The notes below the pieces were generated by a model. That model had not been told where the DNA came from. It made no database searches and saw only the letters and a program-made list of their open reading frames with translations. From positions 67,941-131,940 of the forward strand of contig JAZNXS010000033.1 of the NCBI GenBank assembly GCA_045594025.1: a DNA stretch of 64,000 nt, read 5' to 3'. A program made the position numbers and the translations under genes. This DNA is from Scatosoma sp045594025. GTDB lineage: Bacteria > Bacillota > Clostridia > Christensenellales > Borkfalkiaceae. Positions 58,800 through 64,000 of the stretch are shown here, piece after piece (position 1 is the first letter of the stretch; each line of letters starts with the position of its first letter).

Positions 58800-58897
58800 A
58801 TAAGTTACTCCTTATAATATAAATTTTTCTTTATATTCCAGTCCGCATTCGCGCCGTTGCTAAAATCAACTTGCGGATACGAAACTTGTTTTCGTCT

Positions 58898-59218
58898 TTA
58901 TCTGTTTTGCTTCCGTTCCTCAATCTTCGCATCCATCCAGATTTCTAAAATTTCTTCCGGCTGGTAGCCTGCACAACGGGCAAAAATTTCGCCGTCCTCA
59001 ATCAAGAGAATAGTAGGCACCTTTTCTACCTCCCACGCCTCCATCAACGGCATCGTGGAATAGTCTGCCTCTACGTGTACAAGACGGATATCCCCTCTCG
59101 ATTCGCAAAGTTCCTTCAAAATCGGCATCAGCGTTAAGCAGTTCGCGCAGGATTCTCCGCTTACCTCTACGCAACAAAGCCCTTTTAATTCTTCTTTATA
59201 ATTTTTTTCGTTAATCAT
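58898..59218 (-). CDS. Thioredoxin-like protein in the pfl operon
   Basis: 106 residues, thioredoxin fold. The active-site segment is SGESCANCLTLMPILKELC, a CxxC with Ala-Asn rather than Gly-Pro, followed by VHVEADYS, the cis-proline KVPTILLIEDGEI and a C-terminal helix. It begins 2 bases after the activase gene and lies 98 bases before pfl. It might keep PFL cysteines or the activase reduced; this is inferred from position. Confidence 0.88.
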   Translation of the reverse strand: MINEKNYKEELKGLCCVEVSGESCANCLTLMPILKELCESRGDIRLVHVEADYSTMPLMEAWEVEKVPTILLIEDGEIFARCAGYQPEEILEIWMDAKIEERKQNR

Positions 59219-59220
59219 AA

Positions 59221-59943
59221 TCAGTCTCTTAAAATGCGTTTCGCGTTCATTACCCGTTCTTTAGAAGGCGCTTCTACACCCTTTAACGGATATTCCATCC
59301 CAAGCTTTTCATACTTCACCTCGCCCATAGTGTGGTAGGGAAGTACCTCCACCTTTTCCACGGTCTTCAAGGTATCGATGAATGCTCTCGTCCGTTGCAA
59401 ATCTTCTTCCTTGTCCGTGAGCCCCGGTACAATAACTTGACGAATCCACATCGCTTTTCCGTTGTCGCTTAAAAACTTCGCAAATGCCAACGTATTTGCG
59501 TTGGATTGCCCCGTCAGCTTTTTACACGCCTCGTCGTCGATGTGCTTGATGTCCAGCAAAAATAAATCGGTGACCGCCAACAGCTTTTTATGCTTGTCCA
59601 CATTCTCGGCGCTGTCTTTACGGAACATGATTCCCGACGTATCTACACAGGTATGAATCCCTTTTGCTTTCAGCAAAGTAAACAGCTCGATCACAAAATC
59701 GATTTGCAATAACGGTTCGCCGCCCGTAACGGTAACGCCGCCGTTGTTGCCAAAATAGTTTTTATAACGAAGCGCACGATTGACTACGTCCTGCGCGGAA
59801 TATTCCTCGCCGCCTGCACCCCAAGTATCGGGGTTATGACAATACTGACAACGTAAAGGGCAACCTTGCAAAAACACAACGAATCGGATACCGGGCCCAT
59901 CTACGGTGCCGAAAGATTCGAATGAATGAATACGTCCCGTCAT
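59221..59943 (-). CDS. pflA: Pyruvate formate-lyase activating enzyme
   Basis: 240 residues, radical SAM. The cluster motif is FLQGCPLRCQYCHNPDTW (CxxxCxxC), after the activase start GRIHSFESFGTVDGPGIRFV. GGVTVTGGEPLLQ and the later DLFLLDIKHID and RQVIVPGLTD are typical. It installs the glycyl radical, here presumably on the separate 77-residue protein. AGGAGGAGACC precedes the ATG. It is the first gene of the operon, with an 80-base leader containing an AAAAGCAT/ATGCTTTT hairpin. Confidence 0.95.
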   Translation of the reverse strand: MTGRIHSFESFGTVDGPGIRFVVFLQGCPLRCQYCHNPDTWGAGGEEYSAQDVVNRALRYKNYFGNNGGVTVTGGEPLLQIDFVIELFTLLKAKGIHTCVDTSGIMFRKDSAENVDKHKKLLAVTDLFLLDIKHIDDEACKKLTGQSNANTLAFAKFLSDNGKAMWIRQVIVPGLTDKEEDLQRTRAFIDTLKTVEKVEVLPYHTMGEVKYEKLGMEYPLKGVEAPSKERVMNAKRILRD

Positions 59944-60032
59944 GGTCTCCTCCTCATTTCCTGGGCTTTTCCCTCGTCCGCCGCGCCTCTAAAAGCATTA
60001 TGCTTTTATATGCCTCGTCTTCCACGATACTT

Positions 60033-60061
60033 ATTATAACAAACCATCTTCCGTTTGTCAA
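60033..60061 (-). promoter_or_regulatory. Consensus promoter of the pfl operon
   Basis: TTGACA (60056-60061), 17-base spacer, TATAAT (60033-60038). Confidence 0.85.
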
Positions 60062-60121
60062 GCCCTTGAGAATATTCTTTTTCGCTTTTTCGTATTTTAT
60101 ACGAAAGCAAATTTTCCCACC

Positions 60122-60149
60122 AAAAAAGGCGTTACGCAAACGCCTTTTT
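60122..60149 (-). terminator. Terminator after the gtrA gene
   Basis: AAAGGCGTT (60125-60133), loop ACGCA, AACGCCTTT (60139-60147), with A- and T-runs on the two sides. Confidence 0.82.
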
Positions 60150-60150
60150 C

Positions 60151-60654
60151 TTACGATTTAAAAACAAGCGACTTTCGCCCCACATAATTGAACACCAGCA
60201 CGATACAGGTCATGATTGCTTTTGCAAGCCATTCCTTCCACGGCAATAAAAATACCGTCACGCCGAACAACGTAATTTCGGGGAATAAATACACCAAAAG
60301 TACAACGCCAAGTTCTGTAATCCCCAACCCAATCAATCCGATTGCCGAAAAAATGAGGAAAGAGGTACGTGAGCTGGATTTTTCCTTATCTTTCACGTCT
60401 TGAAATACAAATTTCACCGATAGTATCCAATTCACAAGCAACCCTGCCACAAACCCAAGCGCTGTTGCGATGACCAAGGATACGATATTCCACGCACCGC
60501 TTTCTATCAACCTTGCGGGTAAAATCCATTGACGGAATACGTAAAAAATCGCGTAGTCCACCACGGTTGCCGTGCCACCTACCAATAAAAAACGGCAAAT
60601 CTCCCAAAACAGCTGTTTTTTTGTCTGTTTTTGCGTCATTTGTTCTTCTTTCAT
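60151..60654 (-). CDS. GtrA family membrane protein
   Basis: 167 residues with four membrane helices. FLLVGGTATVVDYAIFYVF at the start and NWILSVKFVFQ in the middle are the GtrA signatures, and the end VFNYVGRKSLVF is typical. GtrA-like proteins help move lipid-linked sugars across the membrane for surface-glycan decoration. AGGAG precedes the ATG, 7 bases after the glycosyltransferase gene. Confidence 0.92.
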   Translation of the reverse strand: MKEEQMTQKQTKKQLFWEICRFLLVGGTATVVDYAIFYVFRQWILPARLIESGAWNIVSLVIATALGFVAGLLVNWILSVKFVFQDVKDKEKSSSRTSFLIFSAIGLIGLGITELGVVLLVYLFPEITLFGVTVFLLPWKEWLAKAIMTCIVLVFNYVGRKSLVFKS

Positions 60655-60661
60655 AATTCTC

Positions 60662-62281
60662 CTACACGCAGATACAATAAAATAACGTACTGCTGATTAA
60701 AAATCCTGCCAGCGTAACGTATAACGTTTTTCCAAGTTTAACCGCCAAACCGCCTTCTGCCGCCGCAAGCGTTTTTTGCACGTAGCCAAACGCAAGCGCC
60801 ATGCCAAGAATAAGCGGCATGATATAGCGGAAATCCATCGTGCAACCATACGGCATTTTGATGTAAAAATACATCTCCGACAATACCTGCGATTGTACCA
60901 ACAAAAAGACAAACAACAATTCCTTAAAGGAAATCGGCGGATTATTCTTCCATGCCGACAGCGGCTTTTTGCGATCTTTTACCCAAATCACAATACAGTA
61001 TACCAGCCCCGCTGCAAGCAAGAAAGCTACCATGTATGCAAATAACAATGCAAACGCCCCAAAAATATGTCCTCTTGAATAAGAGTGTTCCCCAAAGATA
61101 GAAGAACGCAACGAGAAGTTGAACAGGTTGTAATTGTCAAACGAACGACAATACAGCGAGCCTAAATATTCGGATAAATCAAATGTAAAGACAAACCGTT
61201 CGAAGAAAGATTTATCCCCCGTGTACAGATTTTGATTGAGGTTGGAAAAGACGTGTCCAAGCGGCTGAGCAAAACGCGCGTACGCATAGACTTGAAACCA
61301 CAACCCTATAGGCGCGCAAATGGCAAGGAAAAGCCCGTATTGCAATACCATTTCCATAATGGACAAGCTCCCCTCTTTCTTCCTTAGAGTACAAATAAAT
61401 TCATAAATAAATATCCCTGCGATGGGAATGCAAACTGTCGCCGCCGACAGCTTCGCCATCATGCCAAGCCCCACGGCTAAGCCACAAGGTAAAATGTACG
61501 CAAGCGATTTGCTTTTCCACCAACGAAGCGCAAAAAACAACGCCGCCGTGGCAAGCATGTACGCAATCACGTCGTTATTGAGCATGGTTGCAAACTGAAT
61601 ATTTCTTGGATATAAAATAACAATCGCCGTTAAAACAGTATATACCTTGTCCGAAAACGAAAACGTTTTTAAAATTTTCAGCAAAAGCACTGCAGTAATG
61701 AATGACCAAGTTACCGAAAGAATCTGACAGCTTGTGTACAGATAATAGCGCTCCGCGTCCAAATATTCCGGTCTGCCGTACGCAAAACCGTCAATCAAAT
61801 CGGGAAATACTGCGGAAAGACCTTTCATCAGGTGCATAAACCCTGCCTGCGTCATCGCATTAAGCGGCGGATGATACATCTGATACTCGTTATGCGTCGG
61901 CAACGCGCCCGTTTCAAATATCGTCCACGCGTAAGCTTCGTGTCCGTCAAACCATGCCGTAAACACATCGTGTTGATGCGCAAACGCAGGCGAAGCCAAC
62001 GTATAACCGATCCGCAGTGCATACCCGAAAATCAACAGCATGATTACAATATGACGGCATTCCAAGCGTTTCGTAATACCCATGTATGAGATTACAATAG
62101 TGCAAACCACTAACGTAAACATAGGAATGCTGTGCGCGTAGAAGCCGTTTTGCGTTTTCGTCACCAACGGTCTTACCATGAGGAATAAGAAAAACGTTAA
62201 CGCAAATATCCCAACGTACAGCAGCCCCTCGTATATGCAAGCTTTTATCGCCCGTTTTGTTTTTGCAGAGAGGCTTTTCAT
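60662..62281 (-). CDS. GT-C type membrane glycosyltransferase (ArnT/PMT-like)
   Basis: 539 residues, about a dozen membrane helices. After the first helix comes the extracytoplasmic loop with FDGHEAYAWTIFETGALP and MYHPPLNAMTQAGFMHL, as in lipid-phosphosugar glycosyltransferases. Later LYPRNIQFATMLNNDVIAYM and GLAVGLGMMAKLSAA are typical of the ArnT/PMT_2 superfamily. It overlaps the flavoprotein gene by 4 bases (ATGA). The donor is probably a polyprenyl-phosphate sugar supplied with GtrA. Confidence 0.88.
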   Translation of the reverse strand: MKSLSAKTKRAIKACIYEGLLYVGIFALTFFLFLMVRPLVTKTQNGFYAHSIPMFTLVVCTIVISYMGITKRLECRHIVIMLLIFGYALRIGYTLASPAFAHQHDVFTAWFDGHEAYAWTIFETGALPTHNEYQMYHPPLNAMTQAGFMHLMKGLSAVFPDLIDGFAYGRPEYLDAERYYLYTSCQILSVTWSFITAVLLLKILKTFSFSDKVYTVLTAIVILYPRNIQFATMLNNDVIAYMLATAALFFALRWWKSKSLAYILPCGLAVGLGMMAKLSAATVCIPIAGIFIYEFICTLRKKEGSLSIMEMVLQYGLFLAICAPIGLWFQVYAYARFAQPLGHVFSNLNQNLYTGDKSFFERFVFTFDLSEYLGSLYCRSFDNYNLFNFSLRSSIFGEHSYSRGHIFGAFALLFAYMVAFLLAAGLVYCIVIWVKDRKKPLSAWKNNPPISFKELLFVFLLVQSQVLSEMYFYIKMPYGCTMDFRYIMPLILGMALAFGYVQKTLAAAEGGLAVKLGKTLYVTLAGFLISSTLFYCICV

Positions 62282-63864
62282 TCCGCTTTTTCCCCTCCGC
62301 TTTCCTTGGTTTCGTGATAACTCTTTTCGGTATTAACGCTCCATACCGCCGTTTTATCCTTATTCCCTGTGATAATCGACTCGCATGCCACCATCGCCGT
62401 GACCATAGAGTGATCCATATTATTATAGCGGTGCTGTCCGTTCCTGCCTACGCAATATAAATTCTCAAAACCGTCAAGATACGCTTTCACCCTATCGAAC
62501 TGCGCATACGTGCCAAAATAAGCAGGATACGCCTTTTTTACACGAATCAACGTAGAATCTAACACCTTGTCCGCCGATTCGATTACGCCGATTTTTACCA
62601 GCTCGTCCACCGCATTTTGAATAAACGCAGTATCGTCGCTCGTCCACATTCCGTCCCCTTCCGAGCAAAAATATTCCAAGCCGATCCACACGTGTTTCTG
62701 CGGATCTTCCACCATATACGGAGACCAGTTGTTGAAGATTTGGATACGTCCCAAGCGGACGTCTCGATCCTGCACGTACATCCAACAATCGGGTACGATA
62801 TTCCCAAGCGTTTTCATCTTCGTCTTATTGACGACCTTCAAATCACTGAGAAGCAATCCCACCGTCATGAAATCGCGATAAGGGAGTTCGGTGGCGATTT
62901 GATACACCTCTTCCCCTGTATTCTCTTTGCCGATCGCCTCTATCAAATCCTTGATGGGCATGGAGGAAATGCAGTAGTCCGCCATATATTCTTCCACTTC
63001 ACCGTCTGCATTCAACGCATACACGGTACCCACCTTTCCATCTAAGACGCGGATTTTTTGCACCGTTTTACCAAAACAGATTTCGCCGCCAAGGCGCACG
63101 ATTTCCTCTGCCATCTTCTCGTAGAGCTGTCCGGGCCCTTTCTTGGGATAAATGAACTGCTCGATAAGGCTTGTTTCCACTTCCTTATTTTTCTTCTTAA
63201 ACGGCTTTGTCAAAGCATTTTTGATTGCCTTGGAAATGGAAAGCCCTTTTACGCGCTGAGCCCCCCAATCCGCCGCAATATTGCGAGGATGAACGCCCCA
63301 CAGCTTTTCCGTATAATCCTCGAAAAACATTTCATACAGCGGTTTACCGAAACGGTTTATGTAGAAGTTTTCCAAATTCGTTTCTTCCCGTTTTTTAAGA
63401 CAGCTGCCAAGATACCCAAACCCTGCTTTTATGGTTGCGCCAAAGCCCATATTGATGAACGTACGCGCTTTCAGAGAAATGGGATAATCGAAGAATTTTC
63501 TCTTATAAATGATACGCGAAACGCGGTCGCGTACCAACATAACGTCATCGGTTTCATCGGGATCGGGCCCGTTTTCCTGCAAAGGCTTCTCCCTTGCAAG
63601 CAACTTATCGTCCATCGCCGGCGCGCCTTGTACAGGCAACATCTTCGTCCACAGTTCATTGACGCGTTCATCCTTGGAAAAGAAACGGTGACCGCCGATA
63701 TCCATGCGATTCCCCTTATACGTCGCCGTACGCGAAATACCACCCACAAACGTTTCCGCTTCCAGGATAATCGGTTTAATATCTTCGGATTTTGTCAGCA
63801 ATTCGTATGCGGCGGTAAGCCCTGCGGGCCCTGCGCCGATAATGATTGCGATTTTGTTTCTCAT
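62278..63864 (-). CDS. FAD-dependent amine-oxidase/UDP-galactopyranose mutase-like protein
   Basis: 528 residues from the ATG at 63864 (GGGAGGC before it). FAD motif IAIIIGAGPAGLTAAYELL at the start, then ILEAETFVGGISRT and the substrate-side MDIGGHRFFSKDERVNELW, as in UDP-galactopyranose mutase relatives. The C-terminal LYCVGRNGQHRYNNMDHSMVTA is the family end. In this group the flavin may act on a lipid- or nucleotide-sugar. It is the first gene of a three-gene operon with a GT-C transferase and GtrA, which points to surface-polysaccharide synthesis. Confidence 0.87.
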   Translation of the reverse strand: MRNKIAIIIGAGPAGLTAAYELLTKSEDIKPIILEAETFVGGISRTATYKGNRMDIGGHRFFSKDERVNELWTKMLPVQGAPAMDDKLLAREKPLQENGPDPDETDDVMLVRDRVSRIIYKRKFFDYPISLKARTFINMGFGATIKAGFGYLGSCLKKREETNLENFYINRFGKPLYEMFFEDYTEKLWGVHPRNIAADWGAQRVKGLSISKAIKNALTKPFKKKNKEVETSLIEQFIYPKKGPGQLYEKMAEEIVRLGGEICFGKTVQKIRVLDGKVGTVYALNADGEVEEYMADYCISSMPIKDLIEAIGKENTGEEVYQIATELPYRDFMTVGLLLSDLKVVNKTKMKTLGNIVPDCWMYVQDRDVRLGRIQIFNNWSPYMVEDPQKHVWIGLEYFCSEGDGMWTSDDTAFIQNAVDELVKIGVIESADKVLDSTLIRVKKAYPAYFGTYAQFDRVKAYLDGFENLYCVGRNGQHRYNNMDHSMVTAMVACESIITGNKDKTAVWSVNTEKSYHETKESGGEKAE

Positions 63865-63911
63865 TGCCGCCTCCCAAGGGGATAAGCCTATACTCCCCTT
63901 ATTATGCAACC

Positions 63912-63940
63912 ATTATACAACGAATGACGCTGAAAGTCAA
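63912..63940 (-). promoter_or_regulatory. Promoter of the surface-glycan operon
   Basis: TTGACT (63935-63940), 17-base spacer, TATAAT (63912-63917). Confidence 0.8.
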
Positions 63941-63970
63941 TACTCTGCCTTGAAATACGGCATAATAAAT

Positions 63971-63994
63971 ATCCCCGCGTGAAAACGCGGGGTA
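63971..63994. terminator. Hairpin at the right edge, probably a terminator of an outside gene
   Basis: CCCCGCGT (63973-63980), loop GAAA, ACGCGGGG (63985-63992). AT-rich sequence follows on both sides; the gene it serves is outside the window. Confidence 0.6.
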
Positions 63995-64000
63995 TTTCAT

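Noticed and set aside
56892..58817. 641-codon plus-strand ORF
   Set aside because: Antisense to pflB; long only because of codon bias. No motif seen.

Overview
The window looks like a chromosome segment of an uncultured, anaerobic, fermentative member of the Firmicutes (Clostridia-like). Signs are the bifunctional alcohol/aldehyde dehydrogenase with Rex, a pyruvate formate-lyase set with its activase, a two-gene minimal SUF/SMS iron-sulfur system, strong AAGGAGG ribosome sites, and TTGACA-N17-TATAAT promoters before most operons. Base composition is near half GC by eye. No rRNA, tRNA, CRISPR array or insertion sequence was recognised. The genus is not decidable from the sequence; a Christensenellales-type gut lineage is only a guess.

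Layout, left to right. (1) 1-7.6 kb: adhE (cut by the window edge) behind rex; an operon encoding a degenerate [FeFe]-hydrogenase-like protein with a very long Glu/Val repeat tail, then a periplasmic-type binding lipoprotein and an ABC permease with no ATPase; then dut-trmB. (2) 7.6-17.2 kb: a compact P22-like phage head and packaging module (terminase, small-terminase-like protein, portal, scaffold, major capsid, head completion, head-tail stopper-like and one unknown protein), apparently intact but without integrase, tail, lysis or replication genes. A sigma-like phage regulator and a secreted SH3-like membrane protein lie at its right side. (3) 17.2-22 kb: an array of tiny hairpins, a secreted propeller-like membrane protein, and mgtE behind a 22-codon leader ORF. 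(4) 22-26.4 kb: a radC - histidine kinase - response regulator - HAD phosphatase - cysK run. (5) 26.5-41.3 kb: dipeptidase, TetR, two flavoproteins, a membrane-anchored tandem YegP protein, lemA/DUF2207, lipase/DUF378, and an FtsX-type ABC exporter with a MarR regulator. (6) 41.5-50 kb: two convergent M18 aminopeptidases, a second hairpin array with a tandem repeat, the SMS (SufC/SufB-like) pair, a YgjP-like protease, galE and a CNNM/CorC-type transporter. (7) 50-64 kb: metY-metA-serpin; a membrane XRE regulator; tcdA; a metallo-beta-lactamase lipoprotein; a pyruvate formate-lyase split into two genes with a thioredoxin and the activase; and a GtrA / GT-C glycosyltransferase / flavoprotein surface-glycan operon.

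Main points of interest: the hydrogenase-like protein with a lost cluster ligand and acidic repeats; the split pyruvate formate-lyase; the isolated phage-head module; two arrays of triloop micro-hairpins; the mgtE leader peptide; two promoters so close to the start codon that the mRNAs should be leaderless; and an internal start in the YegP gene. All functional calls rest on motifs read by eye; no database search was run.
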